Part shown: positions 1 to 11,500 of the stretch, piece by piece | Layout of the letters: every line of letters starts with the position of its first letter | How positions within the stretch are numbered: the stretch's first letter is position 1 | Source: Phoronis australis | Lineage: Eukaryota > Phoronida > Phoronidae | Direction: 5' to 3' | Assembly (NCBI GenBank): GCA_002633005.1 | Contig: NMRA01000003.1 | Coordinates: forward strand, 1,270,519-1,334,518 | Length of the DNA: 64,000 nt | Notes under the pieces: model-generated | Seen by the model: the letters and a program-made list of their open reading frames with translations, nothing else | Told to the model about the DNA's origin: nothing | Databases searched by the model: none | Program-made: the position numbers and the translations under genes

Positions 1-729
1 CAGTGTGCCTTCTGAGAGGGGAATTTTTCGCTGAGTGAGGGGAAAAATCTACCTCCCGATCGCTATCAATAGCACGCTTTCCCTGTTGCAAGCTCTCATA
101 GGCTCTGTCTCAAATAGCATTTTGTGCTCTTTCAAGTTGTCACCTGTGTGTCTACAGGTGATTTGAACTTCGGAGAGAAATTTTCAATCACTAGGGGAAT
201 TTTTAGGCCTCGTAGGGAGTATTTGGCGTTAGTTTTCGTTGAGGGGAATAGGGCCGATATTCAGCCCCAAAATCGAGGAATTGAGGGCCTTATCCTCTTT
301 GGAAAGAAAAATGCATCACGTTTCAACCCATAGTCATGAAAATACAGCCTGGGTGGTCGAAAATTGTCTGGTCGTTGCTGTGATGCTCGGCAACCGAGAT
401 GCGACAAAATATCTAACTTTTCAAAAACATTTATAAATTTTACAGACATTTCCTTCGTCGCGGCAATGACCCAACGCTTCCGAATCTCAATGTCCTTAGG
501 GATTGTAAAACAGACAGTTGAGTGTCCATATTTTTTCTAGCCCTTCAAGCGACGCGGAAAACAACTATGCCAATAAGTCAACAAAGCTATCGTAGTGAGC
601 CTCGTTTTGGAACGCGCCTCCTGTTGGCGTGAATTAGGTCTATTGGCGCGAGCTTAGTTTCACTGTTAGAACTGTGTGAAAAATCCAAAACGCAACCTTA
701 AGGAATTCCTTTTAATACTGTATCCTCAG
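1..729. other. Left flank, no gene recognised
   Basis: The only open frames are short (60-70 codons), overlap on both strands and resemble nothing I know. This stretch must be intron of ATP5MF, because the exon at 730 begins inside the protein. The 5' exons of that gene were looked for here and not found. Confidence 0.5.
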
Positions 730-3042
730 CCTTCTGGAGATGGAACTTGAAGTACTTGCAAGCCAAGAAGACGTCGTTGACACCATTTGTCCAGTTTGGT
801 GTTGGCATGTCCATCTGTTACTACTTCCTGCATTACAAGGCTCATTGTAAGTTCCTCAATTACCTGTACTGATATACCTAAACAAGAGTCATTATGAGGA
901 AGAATGGACTGCGATTATGGAGTTGTTTAGCCATCTGTATGCACTCCACCTGCTTTACAGCTCAGTCTCTTTCTGGTTACGAAAATTGTTTCATTTGCAT
1001 TAAAAAACCGAAAGATGCATGAAAAGTAACTAAAAGTGCTCTGTTTGTAAATCCGTGGTTGTTGACGTAATTGCTACCTTTTGTTTAAAAAGTGACGAAC
1101 AGTTTCAAAGCAATGTTGACAGTGAAAGAGTAAGATATCCTTAAATTAAATAGACAAGTCATGCATGATAGACAATCTTCTTCAGTGACAGCTCACCAGG
1201 AACAGGTTGTATGTATAGACAGCTGTGTAGATTCGCGCCACCTGACATCATGAACTGACAATAAATTCTGATCAATTAGCCTATGTGTGTATGTGGTGGA
1301 TATTTACCCTTTCTGAGTAACCCAAAGACCCTGTGCTAGCCAAAGAGTGGCATATATTCCAACATGACTGGTGTATGGAATTTTGTTCGGATCAATCTGT
1401 GTCTGATGTAAGGAGCTTGTCCGATGTTTACGTACTTAAGAACCGAGAAGTGGCGGGACATGCTTTTGATCACATTACAAATTTTAGCTCATGGCACATC
1501 CGGGGGTGACAGTCAATTTAAGGGGTATAGTGGGGATGTGCTTCTGGGATACCCTTTTCAACATGGCTGATACAGTGTTTGGTTGTTTTTTCATCATTTT
1601 TATGCACTCACATATTTATGTGTATGTGCATTTTTCTGTCATCCCTGTCTGCCCGGCGTCCATTGCTGTATCTCCAAAACCCCTTGATGGGTGTTTGTGA
1701 AATTCCATCGTGGACGGTACGTCATGGGCAAGTTATTGGCTTAAGCCCACTACCGGTGTGCCCCTAGTGGCAGTTTTATTTTTTAACGTTTGCCTCTCTA
1801 TCTTTGGAGTTTCTCAATGGATTTTCACAAAATTTGACTTATTAATATCTGTTAATAAGACAATGCCATCTTTTAGTTTTCGGTTGGATTCAACTTATTT
1901 TGCATGTTTTTTTACTGTTTTCAGGTGGCCAAACTTTTCCACGGCTTATTTTGAAACTTGATAATTAAACGTTCCCACTGGGAAGAGGATGACTGCAACT
2001 ACTGTTAGTAGTGTCAGTTTTGTTTTTTGCCTCTGCAGCTGTATCTCATGAATCTCTTGTAGGAACTTTTAAATTACTAAATTTGGCAAGTGATTTTCTA
2101 TAAACGTGACTACAGATGGCAACTAATTTCATGTGGACTCGAGTGCCAATGTGCCCCTAGTGGCAATTTTAGTTTCTTTACATTTTCCTCTATATCTTCG
2201 GATTTTAATGAAACATGGCAAATAGGTTTCTATTAAAGCGCAATAATACCTTCACATTTTCAGAATGGTGGATTTGACGTTTTGTATGCCACCTAGGGGG
2301 ACGTTTTTAGTCTGCTTTTTTTGGCGTCTGCCTGTCTATTGGCCAAAACATTCTAAGGATCATTATGAAAAATGGTGTACATATCCCTTCTTGGAGGTAC
2401 ATGGCTGTCAATGATTTTTGAACTGGTGTGACGACTGCTGATGCACCCTCTTGTAGTAATTTTGTTGTTTTTGCTTGTGGTTCAATACAAGTTTCTTGAT
2501 GGATCTTCCTGTAATTTTGCACGTGTTCATGAGAGTACAACTGATGTGGATTTTGGGACAAATATGACTGCTGTGTAGTCGCGTAGTGGCAATTTTGTTT
2601 TTCTTTGCGATTATCTTGTTACCTTTCAAGTTTCTTAATGAATGTTCATGACATTTGGCAAATAAGTTACTATCACATAGACACAGGCCCCGTTTCAGTT
2701 GGACGTGACCATTGCACCCCCTAGTGGCATTTCTTTTGTTTTTGTGTCCTTCGTCACGTTTTCCTGTTCTTTAAACTTCTTCAAGAATCGTGATTAAAGT
2801 TGGCAGGTGTGTCCCTATCGAGTAGCGAATTTATGACTTGCTTTGCACCTCCTAGGTGTTACTATTAGTTTTACTAGCATTGTTCCATTAATTGGGAATG
2901 TTTAAAGTAATGACCATCTCTTGTATCTGCGATGAAAGCAGTTCAGTTTAATTTTATCCCAATGTTATGACTGCCAACATGCCAGCATTCAATACTTACC
3001 ATTTCTTTTTCAGATTATTCACGTCATGCCAAGTACCATTAA
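730..3042 (+). CDS. ATP5MF: ATP synthase subunit f, mitochondrial (3' part of gene)
   Basis: Two coding exons are visible, 730-846 and 3014-3042, with acceptors CTCAG/CC and TTTCAG/AT and donor T/GTAAGT. The first encodes FWRWNLKYLQAKK and then a hydrophobic segment, FVQFGVGMSICYYFLHYK, which is the single membrane span of the family. The second finishes with YYSRHAKYH and a TAA stop. The WRW..KY..AKK motif, the one transmembrane helix and the short basic tail ending in KYH are typical of subunit f, a small inner-membrane component of the F1Fo ATP synthase peripheral stalk/dimerisation region. Phases agree: CAT T joins AT to give Tyr. The start and first exons lie outside the window. The intron holds a tandem array with CTCF-like cores. 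Confidence 0.85.
1755..2870 (-). repeat. Degenerate tandem array with CCACTAGGGG-type core, copy 1
   Basis: About six diverged units lie inside the ATP5MF intron. Each has a core read on the + strand as GTGCCCCTAGTGGCA or a variant, near 1760, 2150, 2286, 2583, 2708 and 2846. The core is followed by T-rich sequence and a conserved stretch about opening a TTTCTCAATG/AATTTT box. The reverse complement matches the array at 8.5-10.06 kb, so both belong to one family. Confidence 0.7.
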
Positions 3043-3184
3043 CAGAAAGAGGAAGATAGTAGTTCCCAATTCTCCCTCCCCATAATCATGTTTGGAGTAT
3101 TTATGTAGATATGACTAGCACAGTATGTGATTTTTGATCAATTATGAGTGACATGCAAGTTTGGTGTTATAGTTTGAACTGAGA

Positions 3185-3190
3185 AATAAA
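3185..3190 (+). promoter_or_regulatory. Poly(A) signal of ATP5MF
   Basis: AATAAA lies about 145 bases after the stop codon at 3042, a normal 3'UTR length for this small gene. Confidence 0.6.
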
Positions 3191-3205
3191 TTGTTTCAGG
3201 AATGT

Positions 3206-5064
3206 CTTTTCTTTAAGCTGTAACATATGCAAGGAACATTTGTTCTAAAGTGGAAACGACCAGTTTGTTGTGTGTTGCAACTGAAAAAATGGGAAATGTT
3301 CCGGGCTTGGGTGTAGTTTTTTACTCAAATCTAGGGGTCATAAAGTGCGAACGTGGACTACCATTCCCTGTGTGGAAAATGTCAAAAATAATTTTGTGTC
3401 TTATTTAGCAGCAGGTATGTGTATAAGACAGAAAATTTTGCACATTTGCTCAAGTGCGCACAACAAATTTCAGACTTGCTCAAGTCTTCACCTTTAATGA
3501 ATCAGACCCCTAGTCTCCTCTTGTTCCTTACTCAGATAGGAAGTGATTTGTAGGTTTGGGAGAACTGAAAGAGTTTCATATTTGAATCCATCTTGTCACA
3601 ATTAGTCGCTGAACATGTTCTCGAGCAGTAACACTTGTGTCATGTTTCCAAGCCAGAAACTACATCTCATTTTGAGTGAGAATCAAGTTGGGACCAGTTC
3701 TGTTGCGGTAAGTGATCTTAACCTTGAAAAAAGTCTTTTTGGGCAGATGGCGTTATTACAGCTGCTTGAACACTTGTTCATTGCATTCACTCGATAGACG
3801 TTTTCACCAAATACCGTAATAACCACAACTGAAAATGAAATTTTTATTTGACAAGATTGTGGCAATCTGTAGTTGAGCAGATGACAATACTGTCGCAGTA
3901 GGAACTGGAATGAGAGGATAATCTGTTAATGACACTGGAAAACAATTATCACCTGATTACATGTATTTTAGTTTACATCAAACACTTGTCATGGTGAAGG
4001 CACTTCTGTATGTTAGCTGACTAGAGGCAACATAAGATTTAAAAACAACTGCCACACTGACACAGATTATGGTAAAATTTCTTCAAATTAGAACTACAGT
4101 AAAATTTTGTTTTATCAAAATTTTCCACAAGACAATTTTACTTAATTAGTTGATATGTACTATAGTACATTGTGGCTGTCATCGACAGGCATGATGAAAT
4201 TTTGAACATATTTGGCAATATAGGAAGTGTCTGAAAAATGAAGAACCAATTTTGGCCATTATTTTTGTTTGAATTTGAGGAAACCACCGTACTCTGTCTA
4301 TCTGTACAATTTCACTACAATTTTCTCCCATAAACAAGTGTACTGATACAAATAACCGATAGGGCCAAAAATGGAAGTATCCACACAGGACCGATTACTG
4401 GCACCTGTGCTTACTTTTATCACATATTCTTTACAACAAACTCAGATTTTTTGTACAAAAAATAGATTTTGTTTGAACTAAAATGAAAAAATATTTCTGT
4501 GACATCATAACAGGAGCACATTGCTGCAGAACTGTATGAAAGCAAAAAATATTTCTTGTCTTCTTCAACCTATCCCTTCAAATTGAATTGAAATTAGGCT
4601 AAATTCCAAGCATCTCTTGAATATACAAAAATGTCACAAAGTAAACTGGTTTGGCATATATATTTAGATTCGTGACATCACACCACCAGGGGCTAAGAAA
4701 ATAACATGAAACTTCCAACAGTTTTTAATAATATATCAACTACCAACTTCTTTTGGAAACTTCTGGCATTTTGGACATTTGCCATTTTTGACAACGTAGA
4801 TACCCTTTTCTAAGACCCTTGGGCTGATTAAAATTTGTACTTGTTAAAAAGTCCAAAAGTGTGCAATAAATTATTTAAAATGCAAGTCATTTAAAATTAT
4901 GTTCGTCAACTATTGAGCAGCAATGATTTTACAAAACATGCAAACTTGGTGGAGAGAATGACAATATGTACATCACGTGCCAATTCACAAAATAACTTTT
5001 ACTCACCATTTTGAAAAGAACAGCAAATGAATATTAATATCGAGTGTCCAAAGTTAAGGTAGAT
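3206..5064. other. Spacer between convergent genes
   Basis: AT-rich sequence with no open frame above 61 codons and no recognised element. It separates the 3' ends of ATP5MF and SLC38A10. Confidence 0.5.
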
Positions 5065-5070
5065 TTTATT
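5065..5070 (-). promoter_or_regulatory. Candidate poly(A) signal of SLC38A10
   Basis: AATAAA on the minus strand, about 490 bases downstream of the stop at 5562. It is the first canonical hexamer I see in the 3' flank. Not proven to be used. Confidence 0.4.
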
Positions 5071-5561
5071 GCAGGTTGAAGTTGAGATTTAATTTTTCTT
5101 AAAAGTAATCATTTAAAGGTGTATTAGCACTGCGTCAAATTCAGCACAAATTTTAGATTACGGTAATATAGCCTTGACAAATTTCAATGAAAGTTTTATG
5201 AGAGCATTTTTCTCCTAAAATACATACTAAATAACTATACAGCAACATCTGGAGAAGACCATTAAAAAAATAAATTAGTGCTCTCCGACAACTTTTCAAT
5301 AGGACATAATTATGTACAGCATACAAGTGAAATACATCCATTTTTTAAGAAACCTCTCACGACCCACAATAATTGAAGATATATGAAACCCTAATGAAAT
5401 ATACGTGGCTATAAAATGCCAAGTTCAACAGCACGAAACATGAACATGGTTTTGCTGACAGTATAGTACATTACATCCATAATCTAAAACTGGACTTGAG
5501 TAAGGGACACATTCAGATTATGAATCAGAAAAATAATCCATATATAGTTTTATCCTGTCGA

Positions 5562-8500
5562 TCATGTTTCCTGGTGAACATCCTTGTGCTTTTTTGGATC
5601 TTCCTTTAAAAGCAACTCTATATCTTTGTCCAAACTGTTGTCTCCAATCCTCCGATTATGTAAAATGTTGCTCAGAGTCCGAGCCTTTTTATTGAGATTC
5701 TTTGGTTGCATTTCATTATTAGGGAGTCCTTGATTACTTTTTGGTTGAGCATTGTTATTCTGTTGCGGTGCATTTCCAACATTTTGTTGTTCATTTCCAA
5801 TATTGAGTTGCTGTGCATTACCAACATTTGCCTCATGAGCTTGGTGCACATTGGGGATATTTGGTTGTTGAGGAATTGCAACATTGAGTTGTTGTGCATT
5901 TGCAATATTTGACTGTAGTGCATTTGCAACATTAGGCTGTTGCACGTTTGCAACATTAGGCTGTTGCACGTTTGCAACATTAGGCTGTTGCACGTTTGCA
6001 ACATTAGGCTGTTGCACGTTTGCAACATTAGGCTGTTGCACGTTTGCAACATTAGGCTGTTGCACGTTTGCAACATTNGCTGTTGCACGTTTGCAACATT
6101 GGGCTGTTGCACGTTTGCAACATTGGGCTGTTGCACGTTTGCAACATTGGGCTGTTGCACGTTTGCAACATTGGGCTGTTGCACGTTTGCAACATTGGGC
6201 TGTTGCACGTTTGCAACATTGGGCTGTTGCACGTTTGCAACATTGGGCTGTTGCACGTTTGCAACATTGGGCTGTTGCACGTTTGCAACATTGGGCTGTT
6301 GCACGTTTGCAACATTGGGCTGTTGCACGTTTGCAACATTGGGCTGTTGCACGTTTGCAACATTGGGCTGTTGCACGTTTGCAACATTGGGCTGTTGCAC
6401 GTTTGCAACATTGGGCTGTTGCACGTTTGCAACATTGGGCTGTTGCACGTTTGCAACATTGGGCTGTTGCACGTTTGCAACATTGGGCTGTTGCACGTTT
6501 GCAACATTGGGCTGTTGCACGTTTGCAACATTGGGCTGTTGCACGTTTGCAACATTGGGCTGTTGCACGTTTGCAACATTGGGCTGTTGTATATTTGCTA
6601 CATTTGGTTGCTGTGCGTTTACAACATTGGGCTGTTGCACATTTCCAGCATTAGGTTGCGGCATATTTGCACCATTCACTTGATTAGTTTCAACTCCATT
6701 GCCTTCCACTTTTTCATCACCAGTGTTATGCATGCCTTGAATTTTCTCGAGTAAGTTGCTCAGATCCTTTTTAATTTCTTCGTGTTTTTCCTCTATCAGC
6801 TTCTGTTTCTTGTTGGCTATCTGAAAACGAAACACAAACGGAAGGTAAAGGCAATCTATTTATGGTCACAGTTTTATGGCTACTATGCAAACTCTGAACA
6901 CTTATGCAAATAGCAGATTTAACAAAACTGCACTGTTGATTAAACCTATTGTCGAAAAGCACTATGACCCTTCAATAGTTCAGTGCGTTACATGGGCAGG
7001 TATGTATGAAAGTGATTCAACCTGCATTGACGTTCGTTTATGGGAGAAGTATCAGGAATTTCCAACAGAGGGCGCAGTGTGCTCCATTGTAAAAAACGAG
7101 CACATTTGGGAAACTTGATTTCACGTAGACGAATAAGTAAATGTCATTGAAACCAAACCTAAAGCAAGACATTAAAAGCCTAACTTCAACGAAATTTTGT
7201 TATTTTAGGTCTATTGGGCTAACCAGTTACTAGCAGTTCTAATAAAACATCAGAAAAATAAGAAAACACGAGTTTAATCACTCAAATGTAGGCCGTCAAA
7301 TAATAGGTGAAGTTGCCTTTTCATGCCATATTGTGTCACCACGAGATCCAAGCACAAACAAGAAAAGGCCAAAAATAGTTTTATTAATAGGGGGTCTGAA
7401 CAGAACACCATTGCATGCAGGTGTTATTATCAGCTGTTTCAATTAAAAGGTGATTCTGGCAGTGACGTGGACAAAAGCAACCAAATATGCCTGAAAGTTC
7501 ATTACGTTTGGCAATTTATGACACTAGTGGGCTCGGAGCGATGCTCTTAAAATACTGTAGGAACCACTTACAGGCTTTAAAAGTGGTAAACCAGTATTAT
7601 GCAGTTTATCAAAACATGCAAATCTTGTAGGAACTCGACCTTGGTGAGAAAATCTGGTTAATCATGGTGCAGTATCCTCACTTTCACTCACCAGGAGCAT
7701 TTTTATGCTTTTAAGTCAAAAGATGAAATGTGACGTGTACAGCCATCAGGAATAGCAGAAACAATTGATTATTAAAGCAAAACTAGATTTTCTCCATGGG
7801 TTCTAAATTCAATACTGTCTTATTCACAAAATAAATTAAGTTTCACAAATTACTAATACTTCTTAATATGTGAATCACAACTGAGAAAATTTTGGGCATA
7901 TTTTCAACGATCTGCATGCTCCTGGTAACTTGAGTGAGTAGTTCCCGCTCACCTTGGTCACTCCTTCAAGGAATTTTGCCAAAGAGCTTCCAAGTGCAGG
8001 CTTCCTCAATTGACACAACAGCAGAAATCCGACTGTTTAAGTTCTAAGCATCTCAATCACACCACTCGACACATACCTGATCTGGATGAGCCTCTTTCTG
8101 GTGTACTTTCAACTCGGCTACAATCTCCTTCTGCTCCTTCAGTATTTTTTTCTGCTCGTCTCTAAACTCGTCCAGAAGTTTCTTCACTTCATTCTTGTCC
8201 ACATCACCAACGTCTCGTTTGACTTTCTCGCTCACCGCACCCGCGGCCACTGTAATCTCCTTGCCTTTCTCCTGAGACTCCTGCAGAAACATAGGGCCAT
8301 CAGAGGCATAAACTAACCCTGCAGTCTGCGACTTCTAAGACTTAAGACAGAAATTTGGTTACGCACTCCACACAACTATTTCTGAACAATAATTAATCAT
8401 CACTTTTACAAACAAGAGCAACGCGGAGTGTTGAAATGCGCCTACGAATGCATCGCAAATGGTGTGCTTTTAGGGTTATTTATTTGTATCATAAAAATGG

Positions 8501-11500
8501 TCACTAGATGGCGCATAAATGTACAATCCATCCAAAAACGGGAACATGCCATATTTCATAAAAATCTGTCAAGGAACTTCAGAGAAATAAAGGAAAACAG
8601 AGCAAAATGAAATTGCCACTTGTGGGCACAGTGTCCGTTCAATCCGCCTGAAAGTCGTCGTCTGTTATCTCCATATAAATTCACTTACTAAATGTAATAA
8701 AGATCCTGCAGTGGGTTTTGGATATACAGCTATGGGAGAAAAACAAAACAAAACTACCACTAGGAGGCACCACAGTAGCCAGTCACCATCATCAAATGTC
8801 CTCTTCACACTGAAAACATATATGATCGTGGGGTGGACGCCAAAAACAAGATTTGAAAACAGTAAAAATGGCAACTAGGTGGCTCAAAATACCTTGATTC
8901 CACCCAAAAACAGGATGATAGCGTCATCTCACCAATAGATGCCTATATTCAAAATTTTATAAAAATCTGAGGACCTTTGAAGATACAGAGTTAAACATAA
9001 AAACTAAAATTGCCACTAGGGGGCACATCAGTAGTCAGATCTGTCCGAAAGTCGTCGTCGTCTGTAGTCAACATCACATAAATACACTTGCTAAATTAAG
9101 TAAAGATCCTACAAACAGTTTAGGAGATACAGCCATGAGCGCAAAAAAAAACTGCCACTAGGAAGTGCCCCAGTAGACAAAGTCGTCAAAAAATCATCGT
9201 CAGTCGTCCACTTCATAGTAAATTTAACATATATGCCAATTTTCACAATTATCCTGAAAACGGTTTGGTTGATAGACGAGTGGACGCCAAAAAAACAGAC
9301 TCGAAAACATACTAGGTGGCGCAAACTAGGTCGAATTCAGCTGAAAACGAAGTGATAGCATCAACTCATTAACAGATGCCTGTATGCCAAATTCTATGAA
9401 AACATGTTGAGGACCTTTGAAGATACAGAGGTAAACGTAAAAAAAAATTGCCACTAGGTGGCATATCAGTAGTCAGATCTGTCCGAAAGTCGTCGTCATC
9501 TGTTGTTAACATCATATAAATGTATCAACTAAATTTCGTAAAGATCCCGCGAACGGTTTAGGAGACACAGCCATAGGCGCAGAAAAAAAACTGCCACTAG
9601 GAGGCGCCACAGTAGTCAAAGTTGCCAGAAAATCATCGTCAAAAGTCAACTTCATAGTAAGAACATACATTCCAGTTTTCACAATCACCCTTTGAGCGGT
9701 TTGGCTGACAGAAGGGTGGACGCGAAATAACAGACTCGAAAACAGTAAAAACAGCCACTAGGTGGCGTAAACTACGTCGAATCCATCTGTAAACGGGAGG
9801 ATCGTGTCATCTCACTAATAGAAGCCTACACACCAAATTTCAATAAAATCCATTAAGGACTTTTGAAGATACAGAGGTAAGCGTAAAAAATTAAAATTGC
9901 CACGAGGGGGCACACCGGTTGCTGGATCCGTCTAAAAGTTCGCTTATACTGTCCCATCTACGGAAGGAACACATGTGCAAAATTTCATGAAAATCTACTC
10001 ATGAGTTGTTTACAACATTTGACAGAGAGTGACCCCTGGTCTCTTCCTGGGCCAAATACAGAAAAGCTAAGACCCAACCTTACCAAGATCTTAACTATAA
10101 GGTATGAAAAATCTGGCAACGCTTACTCAAGCTTAAAACAGTAGTCACCTGGTTTGATTTCATAATGCCAAGAATTTTCAAGTCCACTTGCTCACCATTT
10201 CTTGGTTAGATTGAAAGACTATTGATGAGTTGCGTAGAAATCTTTATGTAATTCGGGTTGTCAAAAAATGTTGAATCCTGTTGACACAGTCACACCTTTG
10301 AACACTGAATTCCAAATTTAGCAAACCATACATGTACCCTTGGTAACCGTTGTTGTGCAAGCTTGAAAAACATTTTATTACAGTCACACAATTCAATCTG
10401 ATTGTCTTTTATAGCCATCACAAAGCAAAACTCGTTTTTAGACGATTAATTACTCGATGACCTGTACTAGTCACAATGTAGCTCATATAGCACACCAAAT
10501 GAAGACATCTGCCAAAGGTTAGCAAGACTAGAGGACAACCTTGAATAAGGTAGGCACAAAAAGCTTAAAGAATTATGGCTGAGCTTGAGCAAGATAGCAC
10601 ATTTTTAGCTTAATTAAACTTGCCAGTAAGGACTATTCAAGCGTGATGATTTTAGTGCACAACAACAGCTGTATGGTATAAATTAGTCTAAGTTAAGCGA
10701 AGATCTGACTTTCATGGAACTGAATTATATAAGTTTTACAGTTTGTAAATTAGTTTTAAGTTTAGTGTACTGGTGCTTTTAAAAGTGAAATTATAACTGT
10801 AGTCCTAATTAATACGAATTTCACTTCATCTCTTGCTTCGTCAACGTTACAATGAAAATCAAGAAGAAAACTGAGCAAAAATAAGCGCAAAATCATTTGA
10901 AGATTAGAAAGAAATTTTGAAGTTTTTTGAAAATTTCTAATAAATGGCATGATAAGATAAGATGTTACTTCGATCAGTATAAGACATAAATCTGATTATT
11001 TCACCTTGTTCTCAGTCTCCTTCTTCACCCCCTCCTCAGCTGGTTCCTGTGGGTTCGGCGGTTCTTGTCTTTTCTCATCGTCCTTACCTACAGCAACTTC
11101 TACATGAAAGTTGTACAGAATCACTCATCAGAAATGGCCAAGGGAGATAATCAGGGCTATTGATACCAATTCTTTTCCCGTTATGGTCATTATTAACAGC
11201 AATACTTAATTTCTGGTAATCTTATTTCATAAGCATCGACAGAACTACAGTTATAGTCATGTTGATGAAACTGTAAATTTTCATTACAAGATGACTACAA
11301 TCCTGGACATTAGCAAACCAATAACAATATCCTAACTATAATCAAAACAATAGCACAACTTTATTACCTTCATAAGTTAGAGTGATTAGCACATATTGGA
11401 TGATAAAGTGGCTCTTCACATACCGGGTATTTCATTTTCAGAACAAATTCGGCATAGCTGTGGTTAACAGCACTTTGTCCGTTACACAATCTATAACAGT

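Noticed and set aside
5894-6684. CRISPR-like array
   Set aside because: Units are contiguous 24-mers with no spacers, within a eukaryotic coding exon.
5884-6754. Long plus-strand open frames ([24 protein letters not shown] repeats) over the minisatellite
   Set aside because: They are by-products of a 24-bp unit without stops in several frames. The minus-strand frame QQPNVANV is the one that joins the SLC38A10 exons and keeps its pattern in degenerate units.
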